Of a stretch of 47,616 bases of DNA, positions 1-8,052 are shown in pieces (the first letter of the stretch is position 1; every line of letters begins with the position of its first letter). The DNA lies in contig NZ_FOTT01000025.1 in assembly GCF_900114655.1 (NCBI RefSeq), forward strand, positions 1-47,616, written 5' to 3'. Below the pieces are notes generated by a model. It was not told where the DNA came from, did no database searches, and worked only from the letters and a program-made list of their open reading frames with translations. A program made the translations under genes and the position numbers. Origin of the DNA: Candidatus Frackibacter sp. WG13 (GTDB lineage Bacteria; Bacillota; Halanaerobiia; Halobacteroidales; Acetohalobiaceae).

Positions 1-336
1 AATGAAGACAAGAGATATTGGAATGTATTCCCGAGTAAGAAATCCCTGAAAAAGTTAAGAAGGAAAATAGGAAGTTATTTAAAGAAATCTGGCCATCTGG
101 TGCCAATGAGAATCGCAAATGAACTAAACTCAAAAATTAGAGGCTGGATAAACTATTTTTCCATAGAAGGGGTAAGTTATCCAAATAAAGCAAAAAGGAA
201 TATAGAATGGTACCTAAAGTGTAGGTTAGGCAGGTACTATAAAAGGAAAAGTCAGAGAAGAAGCAAGCTCTATAGTAAAGGAGCATACAAGGTATTAGTT
301 GAGAAATACGGATTAATAAAACCTAGTGCTTATTAA
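1..336 (+). CDS. Group II intron reverse transcriptase/maturase, C-terminal fragment
   Basis: The frame is open from base 1, so this is the C-terminal 111 residues of a longer protein cut by the window edge. The basic sequence with NELNSKIRGWINYF followed by a WYLKCRLGRYYKRK region matches the maturase (GIIM/X) domain that binds intron RNA during splicing and retrohoming. The GTG at 100 is internal and not a real start. The reverse transcriptase catalytic domain would lie to the left. The domain V RNA hairpin just downstream confirms the assignment. Confidence 0.85.
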   Translation, partial: NEDKRYWNVFPSKKSLKKLRRKIGSYLKKSGHLVPMRIANELNSKIRGWINYFSIEGVSYPNKAKRNIEWYLKCRLGRYYKRKSQRRSKLYSKGAYKVLVEKYGLIKPSAY

Positions 337-370
337 ACTGACACTTGTGAAAGCTTTAGATGAAGTCTAA

Positions 371-457
371 AGGGAAGCCGTATGAGGGAAAATCTCATGT
401 ACGGTTTGAAGAGGACTGTCTGATAACTTTAATTAGAGTTATCAGCTTTTACTCGAC
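371..457 (+). ncRNA. Group II intron domains V and VI
   Basis: Bases 374-409 fold as a domain V hairpin: the AGCCGTATGAG arm pairs with the CTCATGTACGGTTT arm across a purine-rich loop, the usual bacterial form of the catalytic domain. A second stem (TGATAACT with AGTTATCA, 421-444) fits domain VI, which carries the branch-point adenosine. The RNA ends near 457. Confidence 0.8.
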
Positions 458-501
458 TGTCAAAAATTGTTTCTTATCAAAATAACAGAGGAGAGTCGTT
501 G

Positions 502-2322
502 ATGACTGATATAGTAGATAATCAAAAAGATGATTTAAATATAGTTATTGCTGGTCATGTTGATCATGGGAAGAGTACTATTATTGGGCGGTTATTGGCT
601 GATACTGATTCTTTACCTGATGGTAAGTTGGAGCAGGTTAAGGAGACTTGTCGGCGGAATTCTAAGCCGTTTGAGTATGCATTTCTTTTGGATGCATTGA
701 AGGATGAGCAAGCACAGGGGATTACTATCGATTCGGCGCGATGCTTTTTTGAGACTGATATGAGGCAGTATATTATTATCGATGCGCCGGGACATATTGA
801 GTTTTTGAAGAATATGGTGACGGGGGCATCTAGAGCTGAGGCGGCTTTATTAGTGATTGATGCTAATGAAGGTGTACAGGAGAATTCTCGACGTCACGGT
901 TATATGTTATCGATGTTAGGGATTAAGCAGGTGACGGTTTTAGTTAATAAGATGGATTTAGTTGATTATGAGCAAGAGGTATTTGAAGAGATAGTCGAAG
1001 AGTATACTGAATTTTTGCAGCAGATAGATATTGAACCTGATTCTTTTGTGCCGGTTAGTGGTATCGAAGGCGATAATATAGCTAGTCTATCGGATAAGAC
1101 AGCTTGGTATGAAGATAAGACTGTCTTAGAAGTATTAGATAGCTTTAAAGCTGAAGAATTACCAGCGGATAAGCCGTTTAGAATGCCGGTCCAGGATGTT
1201 TATAAGTTTACTAAAGGTGGCGATAATCGACGGATCGTTGCTGGTAAGATAGAAGCTGGTCAAATGAGTGTTGGGGATGAAGTTGTCTTCTATCCATCGG
1301 GGAAACGAAGTAAAGTTAAGTCTATCGAAGCCTTTAGTGCGCCGTCACCGGAGAGTATCGGCGTAGGTCATTCGACAGGATTTACTTTAGAGGAACAGAT
1401 ATATGTGACTCGTGGAGAGATGGCTACATTAGCTGATGAACCTCGACCGGAAGCAACCTCACGGATTAGAGCCAATCTCTTTTGGTTAGGTAAGAAACCG
1501 ATGGAGAAGAAGAAAGACTACTATTTAAAATTAGGGACAGCGAAAGTAAGAGCAAAGATAGAGAAGATAGAACGAGTAATCGATGCTTCGGATTTAAACC
1601 AAGACGAGGCTAAAGATGAGATAGAGAGACATGATGTAGCTGAATGTATTCTCAAGCTAGAAAAAGCGATAGCTTTTGATTTAGCTAGTGAGATAGCAGA
1701 AACCAGCCGCTTTGTAATCGTAGATGAGTACGAAATAGCAGGCGGAGGTATAATCCAGAAAGCCTTAGAGGATGAACAGAGCTGGGTAAGAGAGAAAGTT
1801 ATGCTTAGGAATTACAAATGGGAAAAGAGCCATATTACTAATGATGAGCGAGCAGAGAAGTATAATCAGAAGTCAACTCTAGTCTTAATTACTGGCGAAG
1901 AAGACGTAGGTAAGAAGCCAACAGCTAAGGCTTTAGAGAAGCGTTTGTTTAACGACGGTAAGATAGTATACTTCTTAGGAATCGGTAATTTACTCTACGG
2001 AGTAGATGCTGATATTAAAAGCGAAGAGGATAAGAGTTATAGAGAAGAACATTTAAGAAGACTAGCTGAAGTATCACATATCATGCTTGATGCTGGGGGA
2101 ATCTTGGCTGTTACAGCTGTAGAGTTGACACAGGAAGACTTAGAGCTAATTAAGACAACGGTTAATCCAGAGAAGATAGAGACTGTTTGGCTTGGTGAGA
2201 ATGTGACTACGGATATCTCATACGATCTGCATATTCCGAAGTTTGAAACGGCGGAGAAGTCAGCTAATCGGATTAAAGGACTTTTACAGGATAGAGGTAT
2301 AATATTTAACCCGTGGGAGTAA
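502..2322 (+). CDS. cysN: CysN-type GTPase (sulfate adenylyltransferase subunit 1) with degenerate APS-kinase domain
   Basis: The N-terminal ~410 residues are a translation-factor-like GTPase with G1 GHVDHGKST (about residues 18-26), G3 DAPGH and G4 NKMD, followed by beta-barrel domains. In this family the subunit drives ATP sulfurylase with CysD. The C-terminal ~150 residues align with APS kinase (ALEKRLF, RRLAEVS). The P-loop, however, reads GEEDVGKKP instead of GLSGSGKST, and the substrate loop FLDGDNVR is replaced by FLGIGNLLY, so kinase activity is doubtful. A TTG at 499 precedes the ATG at 502; the SD AGAGGAG (487-493) better fits 502. No cysD is visible: a group II intron lies upstream. 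Sulfate activation is inferred from family only. Confidence 0.85.
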   Translation: MTDIVDNQKDDLNIVIAGHVDHGKSTIIGRLLADTDSLPDGKLEQVKETCRRNSKPFEYAFLLDALKDEQAQGITIDSARCFFETDMRQYIIIDAPGHIEFLKNMVTGASRAEAALLVIDANEGVQENSRRHGYMLSMLGIKQVTVLVNKMDLVDYEQEVFEEIVEEYTEFLQQIDIEPDSFVPVSGIEGDNIASLSDKTAWYEDKTVLEVLDSFKAEELPADKPFRMPVQDVYKFTKGGDNRRIVAGKIEAGQMSVGDEVVFYPSGKRSKVKSIEAFSAPSPESIGVGHSTGFTLEEQIYVTRGEMATLADEPRPEATSRIRANLFWLGKKPMEKKKDYYLKLGTAKVRAKIEKIERVIDASDLNQDEAKDEIERHDVAECILKLEKAIAFDLASEIAETSRFVIVDEYEIAGGGIIQKALEDEQSWVREKVMLRNYKWEKSHITNDERAEKYNQKSTLVLITGEEDVGKKPTAKALEKRLFNDGKIVYFLGIGNLLYGVDADIKSEEDKSYREEHLRRLAEVSHIMLDAGGILAVTAVELTQEDLELIKTTVNPEKIETVWLGENVTTDISYDLHIPKFETAEKSANRIKGLLQDRGIIFNPWE

Positions 2323-2615
2323 TTTTAGTTGACAGTTGACAATTTACAGTTGACAGTTAAAATAGTTTAAAGAGTTTTCGAATTAAAGTAGTTTATACTT
2401 GAAGGTTTTAAAGAAGACGCTTTTGAGTATCAGGAAAGAAGAAAGAATAAGAAAAAATAAACATTTTCAATAATGAATTAATTGTTTTACTCAGCCTAAA
2501 AATCAAGGCTGATTATGAGCTTATGATAGTTTACTGCTTTTTAATTTGGGATCTTCTACTTAGCTCCACTGTCAACCGTCAACTGTAAACTGATAAAAGT
2601 TGGAGGTAGTTAATA
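2323..2615. repeat. Spacer with inverted terminal ACAGTTGAC-type repeats (MITE-like)
   Basis: This 293-bp gap has no gene. Its left end (2329-2357) is a cluster of TTGACAGTTGACAATTTACAG-like copies, and its right end (2573-2591) carries the inverse form, CTGTCAACCGTCAACTGTAA. The interior contains TTCGAATTAAAG (2378-2389), similar to the TTCGAATTAAAAG core of the 125-bp repeats at 28407-28703. Terminal inverted repeats with a non-coding interior suggest a miniature element, but no target duplication was identified. Confidence 0.5.
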
Positions 2616-2864
2616 GTGAGTGATAAGTTAAGGCGGATTTTAAAGAGTATTACTTGGCGGATAACTGCTACAAGTACAACGATGGCGATAGTATACTTTT
2701 TAACTGGAGAGTTAGAGATAGCAGGATCAGTGGCGTTGATAGAGGTAGTACTAAAGATTTTAATCTATTATTTACATGAAACAATTTGGGATAAAGCAAC
2801 TATGAAGGGCCAAGAAGAAAATGAATCAAATAATATCGAAATAAGACAGAATGATAGTGTTTAA
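2616..2864 (+). CDS. DUF2061 family small membrane protein
   Basis: This 82-residue protein begins with a basic stretch (KLRRILKSITWRI) followed by two likely membrane segments (TTMAIVYFLTG and ALIEVVLKILIYYLHETIW). The pattern matches DUF2061, which has no known biochemical function but is often found beside or fused to APS-kinase genes. That fits its position after the cysN-like gene. GTG start, with TGGAGGT eight bases upstream. The hydrophilic C-terminus (about residues 64-82) is probably cytoplasmic. Confidence 0.75.
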   Translation: MSDKLRRILKSITWRITATSTTMAIVYFLTGELEIAGSVALIEVVLKILIYYLHETIWDKATMKGQEENESNNIEIRQNDSV

Positions 2865-2908
2865 GTCAAAAATATTTATAACAGAATAATTAGAGAAAAG
2901 TAGACAGA

Positions 2909-2937
2909 TTGCAAAGTATCTTATTAAATGATATAAT
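2909..2937 (+). promoter_or_regulatory. SigA-type promoter of the PilZ gene
   Basis: TTGCAA (2909-2914) and TATAAT (2932-2937) are separated by 17 bp. Transcription would start near 2944, about 30 bases before the ATG at 2975. Confidence 0.75.
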
Positions 2938-2974
2938 AATATCATACTTTTAACCTAAAAGGTGTTGTGATATT

Positions 2975-3637
2975 ATGCATATTGAGGACTTAAAGGGCAA
3001 TGAAATTAACTTGAGAAAGCCCAAAGATGATTTTAGTGACTTAACTAAAACCGCAATAGGGCAATTAACTGAAGTAAAAGAAGATGAATTCATCATTAAA
3101 TTAAAAGGTGATTTAGATTTTAAAATTAGTGATGCTATACAGGTGATTTATATAGATAGTTCTCAAGGAGTTCATTATTTTACTACAGAAATCAAGTCTA
3201 GAGAAGAAGAGATAATTAAGTTAAAACTACCTGATATAATTAATAGGCGCCAGCGGAGGCAGTTTGTTAGGGTTGAATATAAGACTGATATTCAGTTCAG
3301 TCCGGTCAGTTATCAAGGAGAAAATTTAACTCACTTAGAAGAGAAAAAAGGTGCTGGACAGATGGTAGATATCAGTGGCGGTGGTATCTGTATGCTTTCG
3401 GATATTAGATTGTTAAAAGGATTAGTAGTTGAACTTAACTTTAGTCTAAAAGGTGAAGAATTTAAAATTTTAGGAGAAGTAGTAAGAATTATGGATAGAG
3501 AAGAGGATTATGAAATGGGAGTTAAATTTGATTTTAGAAGTAGCAAAATTGAGAATCAAATTTCTAATTTTGTTTTAAAACAGCAGATTATTAATCGGCG
3601 AAGAGCAAAAATGGCGAAGGAGAAGGGAGAGAATTAA
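2975..3637 (+). CDS. PilZ domain protein, YcgR-like (c-di-GMP receptor)
   Basis: The first ~90 residues form the YcgR-type N-terminal beta domain. A PilZ domain follows with the c-di-GMP binding signatures RRQRRQFVR (about residues 89-97) and DISGGG (the D/NxSxxG motif, near 131). In this family the protein changes conformation on binding cyclic di-GMP and acts on flagellar motors or other outputs. No flagellar genes are nearby, so the target is unknown. It has its own promoter (2909-2937) and an AAAAGGTG ribosome site. The basic tail (RRRAKMAKEK) is unremarkable. Confidence 0.85.
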   Translation: MHIEDLKGNEINLRKPKDDFSDLTKTAIGQLTEVKEDEFIIKLKGDLDFKISDAIQVIYIDSSQGVHYFTTEIKSREEEIIKLKLPDIINRRQRRQFVRVEYKTDIQFSPVSYQGENLTHLEEKKGAGQMVDISGGGICMLSDIRLLKGLVVELNFSLKGEEFKILGEVVRIMDREEDYEMGVKFDFRSSKIENQISNFVLKQQIINRRRAKMAKEKGEN

Positions 3638-3761
3638 TTTTTATTTTAGAAGTCCACTCTTATAGCTAATATTAAAGAATATTAGTAAGTCTATATGGTT
3701 ATAATAGGTCTAGATAAAGACTTCTTGACTGTTATAGCAACCTAAGAAGGAGTGGATTATA

Positions 3762-4055
3762 GTGAAAATCAAATTAGAATTTAACAATCCAACAAAGTCA
3801 ATGATTAAACCAACAGTAGTAGATATGATTGTAAGAAAGAATATGACAATTGGAAGTTTAAAACGTGTATTAGAAGTACCAGGTAAATATATGGCAAAGA
3901 TAATGGTTAATGGGGTTGAGCGTTCAGAATATTACTCTTTAAATCCTGGGGACCGTGTTATTTTTGAGCCTGAAGTGAATTATGATAGTGAAGATAAGAA
4001 CAAAGAGGTAGAACAACCAAAAGAAGATGATGCGTTAAAGTCTGAGATAGAATAG
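3762..4055 (+). CDS. Small acidic-tailed protein of unknown function
   Basis: This 97-residue protein is not recognised. Residues 1-72 look like a compact alternating-strand fold ending in SLNPGDRVIFEPEV, reminiscent of ThiS/MoaD-like beta-grasp proteins. It lacks their C-terminal GG and instead ends in a charged, probably disordered tail rich in D, E and K. GTG start with AAGAAGGAGT nine bases upstream. It appears monocistronic: a perfect 8-bp hairpin (3666-3685) lies upstream and a strong terminator follows at 4075. Confidence 0.6.
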   Translation: MKIKLEFNNPTKSMIKPTVVDMIVRKNMTIGSLKRVLEVPGKYMAKIMVNGVERSEYYSLNPGDRVIFEPEVNYDSEDKNKEVEQPKEDDALKSEIE

Positions 4056-4074
4056 ATATAGAATTTACTTATTT

Positions 4075-4102
4075 ATAACGGCAGTGCTGCCGTTATCTTT
4101 TT
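4075..4102 (+). terminator. Rho-independent terminator
   Basis: A perfect 10-bp inverted repeat ATAACGGCAG/CTGCCGTTAT (4075-4084 with 4087-4096) is followed by CTTTTTATTT. It ends the small-protein transcript. Confidence 0.9.
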
Positions 4103-4128
4103 ATTTCTAAATAAAGAAAGGTGATTAA

Positions 4129-4800
4129 ATGCGAGTATTTTGGTTGTTACTGGTTTCTTTAGTTCCTGGTCTATTGTGGGTTTATTTCTTTTATCGTCAA
4201 GATCGGTATGAGCCTGAACCTATAAGAATGATTATAAAAGCTTTTATTTATGGAGCATTAGCGGTAATACCAGTTGGAATTATTGAACTACCTTTTGCTA
4301 ATCAGATTACTGCTAATACTAATTTAATTAAATTATTTTTATTAACAATCTTAGTTATTGGTCTAACAGAAGAGTTCTTTAAGTTTGCAGCTGTGCGTTA
4401 TGGAATCTATCCTTCGGAGGAATTTAATGAAGTGATGGATGGAATTATCTACGCAATTAGTGTTGGTTTAGGCTTTGCAGTAGTTGAAAATTTATTATAT
4501 ACCGTTGTTTTTGGTTATCAAGTAGGCATTATTAGGGCATTTATTACTACTTTAGTACATGCTTCTCTTTCTGGAATAGCAGGATATTATTTAGGTTTAG
4601 CTAAGATGCAACGTGGTTCAGAAGTTACGTTAATTACTATTGGGTTGGGACAAGTGGTTTTGTTACATGGGATTTATGATTTCTTGGTAGTAGGCAATTT
4701 AATCTCTATGACTGTAGTGATGATGATAGTAATTGGATTCTATATATATTTAATTAGATTGATTAGAAGGGCTAATCGGATGTCCCCATTTAAATCATAA
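4129..4800 (+). CDS. PrsW-family intramembrane metalloprotease
   Basis: This 223-residue protein with about seven to eight membrane spans carries the PrsW/CPBP-type motifs: TEEFFKF (the EExxK signature, about residues 84-90), GFAVVENLLY, HASLSGIAGYYLG and GIYDF. These supply the conserved Glu and His residues. In Bacillus subtilis, PrsW performs site-1 cleavage of the anti-sigma factor RsiW. No anti-sigma gene is next to it here, so the substrate is unknown. Start ATG with GAAAGGTG upstream, just after the terminator at 4075-4102. Confidence 0.85.
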   Translation: MRVFWLLLVSLVPGLLWVYFFYRQDRYEPEPIRMIIKAFIYGALAVIPVGIIELPFANQITANTNLIKLFLLTILVIGLTEEFFKFAAVRYGIYPSEEFNEVMDGIIYAISVGLGFAVVENLLYTVVFGYQVGIIRAFITTLVHASLSGIAGYYLGLAKMQRGSEVTLITIGLGQVVLLHGIYDFLVVGNLISMTVVMMIVIGFYIYLIRLIRRANRMSPFKS

Positions 4801-4879
4801 AAGAAGAAGGATTTTGTAAATTTAAACAGAATAATAAGTAAAGGAGTGAACATTCAAACAAAAAAGAGGTGGATTGATC

Positions 4880-6271
4880 ATGTCACAACGAACTAAAAAT
4901 TATGATTTAGTAATTGTAGGAGCTGGACCTGCTGGGATTTTTACTGCTTTAGAATTGATTAAAGAGGAGTCAGGACTTGATATCTTAATTTTAGAGAAAG
5001 GACCAGATATTGACCGACGAAGTTGCCCGGCTAAGGATAAGGAGATTAAATGTATTGCTTGTAATAACTGTTCAATTGTTTGTGGCTGGGGTGGTGCTGG
5101 TGCTTTTAGTGATGGTAAATTAACATTATCACCAGAGGTAGGTGGTAACTTAGCTAATTATATAGGTAAGGAAAAATTAGTAGAGTTAATCGATTATGTT
5201 GACGAAGAGTATTTGAAGTTTGGTGCTCCTGAAGAAGTGTATGGTGCTTCCGCAGAAGTTTTGGATGATATACATCATCAAGCGATTCAAGCTGAATTAA
5301 AATTTGTACCTTCTCGTATCCGGCATTTAGGGACGGGATATAGTCAAGAAGTTCTAACTAATATGAAAGAATATCTATTAGATAATGATGTAGAGGTTAG
5401 GATAGGTGTCAAAGCAGATGAGCTTATAGTTGAGAATGATCGAATTACGGGAGTGGAATTGGTTGATGGTGAGATTATCAATGCAGATAATGTTGTTGTT
5501 GCACCTGGGCGTGAGAATGCAGAATGGTTAAGTAAGGAAGCAGGTAAACTAGGGATAGATATGGCGATTAACCCTGTTGATATTGGGGTAAGAGTAGAGG
5601 TGCCATCAGCGGTTCTTGAGAATTTAACTGATGTGATTTATGAATCTAAATTTATTTATCAGACGCCTACTTTTGATGATAAAGTACGAACTTTCTGTAT
5701 GTGTCCACAAGGTGAAGTTGTTAATGAGAATAATAGTGGCCTAATAACTGTCAATGGGCACAGTCATGCTCATATCAAGACTCAGAATACAAATTTTGCC
5801 TTATTAGTTAGTAAGACCTTTACTGAACCATTTAAAGAGCCGATTACTTACGGTAAGGATATTGCTCGTTTAGCTAATCTATTAGGTGGTGGAGTCTTAG
5901 TACAACGGTTAGGTGACTTCTTAAGTGGTCGACGCTCTACTGAAAGTAGGATTCAACGTGGTTTAGTGGAACCGACTTTAAAAGAAGCTACACCAGGTGA
6001 CTTAAGCTTAGTGTTACCTTATCGACACATGACAGCAATTGTAGAGATGTTAGAAGCTTTAGATAGAGTAGCTCCAGGAATCTATTCACGTCATACATTA
6101 TTATATGGTGTTGAAGTTAAGTTTTACTCTTCAAGATTAAAGGTTAATGATAATCTAGAGACTAAAGTTGAAAATCTATATGTAGCTGGAGATGGTGCAG
6201 GTATTACTAGAGGTTTAATTCAAGCTTCAGCCTCGGGAGTTGTTATTGCGCGGAACATTTTGAGTAAATAG
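4880..6271 (+). CDS. FAD-dependent dehydrogenase, COG2509-like
   Basis: An N-terminal Rossmann fold for FAD (VIVGAGPAGIFTALEL, GAGPAG near residues 15-20) is followed by a cysteine-rich motif, CIACNNCSIVCGWGGAG (about 57-73). The C-terminal FAD signature YVAGDGAGITRG is near residue 435. This architecture is that of the uncharacterised COG2509 flavoproteins; the four Cys could bind an Fe-S cluster. The physiological substrate is unknown. ATG at 4880 was chosen over an in-frame TTG at 4874 because GAGGTGG sits seven bases upstream of 4880. It is followed by a strong terminator. Confidence 0.8.
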   Translation: MSQRTKNYDLVIVGAGPAGIFTALELIKEESGLDILILEKGPDIDRRSCPAKDKEIKCIACNNCSIVCGWGGAGAFSDGKLTLSPEVGGNLANYIGKEKLVELIDYVDEEYLKFGAPEEVYGASAEVLDDIHHQAIQAELKFVPSRIRHLGTGYSQEVLTNMKEYLLDNDVEVRIGVKADELIVENDRITGVELVDGEIINADNVVVAPGRENAEWLSKEAGKLGIDMAINPVDIGVRVEVPSAVLENLTDVIYESKFIYQTPTFDDKVRTFCMCPQGEVVNENNSGLITVNGHSHAHIKTQNTNFALLVSKTFTEPFKEPITYGKDIARLANLLGGGVLVQRLGDFLSGRRSTESRIQRGLVEPTLKEATPGDLSLVLPYRHMTAIVEMLEALDRVAPGIYSRHTLLYGVEVKFYSSRLKVNDNLETKVENLYVAGDGAGITRGLIQASASGVVIARNILSK

Positions 6272-6313
6272 ATTGATTATATTATTAAAAAACATATTTC
6301 ATATTTAAATGTC

Positions 6314-6358
6314 AATAAGCCCTCTTAGGATTCATAGCCTAAGAGGGCTTATTTTTGT
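6314..6358 (+). terminator. Rho-independent terminator
   Basis: A 16-bp perfect stem (6314-6329 with 6338-6353) with an 8-base loop is followed by a short T tract. It ends the flavoprotein transcript. Confidence 0.92.
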
Positions 6359-6439
6359 ATATTTTTTGTAGAAATATTTATACTAACTTTAGGTCATGAT
6401 TTAATTACCAATTAAAGAGTAATAATTGGAGGGACTTAG

Positions 6440-8038
6440 ATGTGGAAGAGGATAAAAAAGAGGTTTAAAAAATTATTAAAACGTGAATCAGCCGGTGAAA
6501 AGAATGATAAGCAAGCACCAAAATTAGCTAAGAAGTTAGCTAAGAATAAAGAATATTTAGAACAGTTGCTCGGAGATAATGCTGATATTAGTTTTAGAGA
6601 ATTTAATATTGGAGGTAGAGACGACTTAAAAGGGATGTTGTTCTATGTAGATGGTATGATAAAAAAAGCAATTCTTAATGAGCAGATTTTAACTCCATTA
6701 ATGCATAGAGTAAGAGAAACAGAGTTAGCTTTGGAACTTAAGAAGAGTAATTTGCTTCAAATTGCAGAAAGCTTTATTGTTTCGGTAGATTCAGTTAATA
6801 AGACAGATAGTTTTGATGAGCTAGTGCTCTCAGTCTTATCAGGGGATACAGCAGTACTCTTTGATGGGGCCAAGGAGGCATTGATTATTAGTGCTCGTGG
6901 TTGGGAGAGTAGAGGTGTGCAAGAGCCACAGACTGAATCGGTTATTCGTGGTCCTAGGGATGGATTTACCGAAACTTTACGAACGAATACTAGTCTGCTA
7001 CGGCGTAGAATTAGAGATCCTAATTTTAAGATAGAAGCGGTTAAAGTAGGTAGAAGGACTAAGACAGATGTTTCATTAGCCTACATAAAAGGAATAGCAA
7101 ACGAAACAGTTATTGATGAAGTTAAGGCTCGTTTAGACACTATAGATACTGATGTTATCTTAGAAAGTGGTTATATTGAGCAATTAATTGAGGATAGTCA
7201 TTATTCTATCTTTCCGCAGATGCAGACTACGGAGCGTCCAGATAAGACAGTTGGGTCATTATTAGAGGGAAGAGTTGCTATCTTAGTAGATAATACACCC
7301 TTTGTATTGATAGTACCGGCGACATTTACTCAGCTTTATCATTCGCCGGAGGATTATAATGAACGCTGGATAGCGATGAGTGGTATTCGGTTCTTAAGAT
7401 TTGTTTCTATTTTCATAGCAACCTTGACGCCGGCACTTTTTGTGGCTTTAACTTCATTTCATCCAGGGATGCTCCCGACAGAGCTAATGGTTAGTCTAGC
7501 AGCTACAAGGGAAGGGGTTCCGTTTCCCGCTTTTATAGAGGCCGTTATTATGGAAATAACTATCGAATTATTACGAGAAGCGGGAATTAGACTACCAGGT
7601 CCTATCGGTCAGACTATAGGTATTGTTGGTGGTTTGGTAATTGGACAGGCAGCTGTTACAGCTGGAATTGCTAGTCCAGTTATGGTGATTGTAGTGGCAA
7701 TTACAGCTATTGCTTCCTTTATTACCCCCGACTATAGTGTTTCACTTTCGATTAGATTAATCAGATTTGTATATATGATCTTAGCTGCAGTATTAGGACT
7801 ATATGGTATTATGTTAGGAATCTTAGCGGTATTAATCCACTTAGTTACTTTAAAGAGCTTTGGAGTTGCTTATTTGAGTCCATTAGCACCTTATCGTATC
7901 TCTGATTGGAAGGATGCTTTCATTAGAGGACCAATCCACTTGATGACTAAACGTCCAGAGGAGTTAAAACCTACAGATCCTAATCGTCAAGATATAGAGC
8001 GTGAAAATAATAAATGGGGAGAAGAAGATAATGATTAA
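6440..8038 (+). CDS. gerKA: Spore germination receptor subunit A (GerKA/GerAA family)
   Basis: This 532-residue protein has a hydrophilic N-terminal region (about 1-300), the conserved LLEGRVAILVDNTPFVLIVPATF segment near residue 270, and a C-terminal block of about five membrane spans with PGPIGQTIGIVGGLVIGQAAV. These features define the GerA A-subunit of nutrient germinant receptors in the spore inner membrane. Start ATG with TTGGAGGG upstream. gerKC follows after 14 bp. No B subunit is present in this operon. The expected control by a forespore sigma factor cannot be confirmed from the sequence. Confidence 0.93.
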   Translation: MWKRIKKRFKKLLKRESAGEKNDKQAPKLAKKLAKNKEYLEQLLGDNADISFREFNIGGRDDLKGMLFYVDGMIKKAILNEQILTPLMHRVRETELALELKKSNLLQIAESFIVSVDSVNKTDSFDELVLSVLSGDTAVLFDGAKEALIISARGWESRGVQEPQTESVIRGPRDGFTETLRTNTSLLRRRIRDPNFKIEAVKVGRRTKTDVSLAYIKGIANETVIDEVKARLDTIDTDVILESGYIEQLIEDSHYSIFPQMQTTERPDKTVGSLLEGRVAILVDNTPFVLIVPATFTQLYHSPEDYNERWIAMSGIRFLRFVSIFIATLTPALFVALTSFHPGMLPTELMVSLAATREGVPFPAFIEAVIMEITIELLREAGIRLPGPIGQTIGIVGGLVIGQAAVTAGIASPVMVIVVAITAIASFITPDYSVSLSIRLIRFVYMILAAVLGLYGIMLGILAVLIHLVTLKSFGVAYLSPLAPYRISDWKDAFIRGPIHLMTKRPEELKPTDPNRQDIERENNKWGEEDND

Positions 8039-8052
8039 GGAGAAGGGTGAGT

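Larger units (their letters stand above)
1..457 (+). mobile_element. Group II intron, 3' portion
   Basis: This is the 3' end of a bacterial group II intron that enters from the left edge. It holds the maturase C-terminus (1-336), then a non-coding tail with a recognisable domain V hairpin and a domain VI-like stem. The intron probably ends at the AC of ACTCGAC (451-457), because group II introns end in AY. The 5' part lies outside the window, so completeness cannot be judged. The element lies directly upstream of the cysN-like gene. Confidence 0.85.

Noticed and set aside
3666-3724. Riboswitch or attenuator before the small acidic protein
   Set aside because: A perfect 8-bp hairpin and a distant GAAGTC/GACTTC pair are present, but there is no T tract or known riboswitch core.
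6357-6385. SigG-type forespore promoter before gerKA
   Set aside because: GTATA and TATACTA are present but their spacing is off consensus, and the region overlaps the preceding terminator's T-rich tail. Too weak to call.
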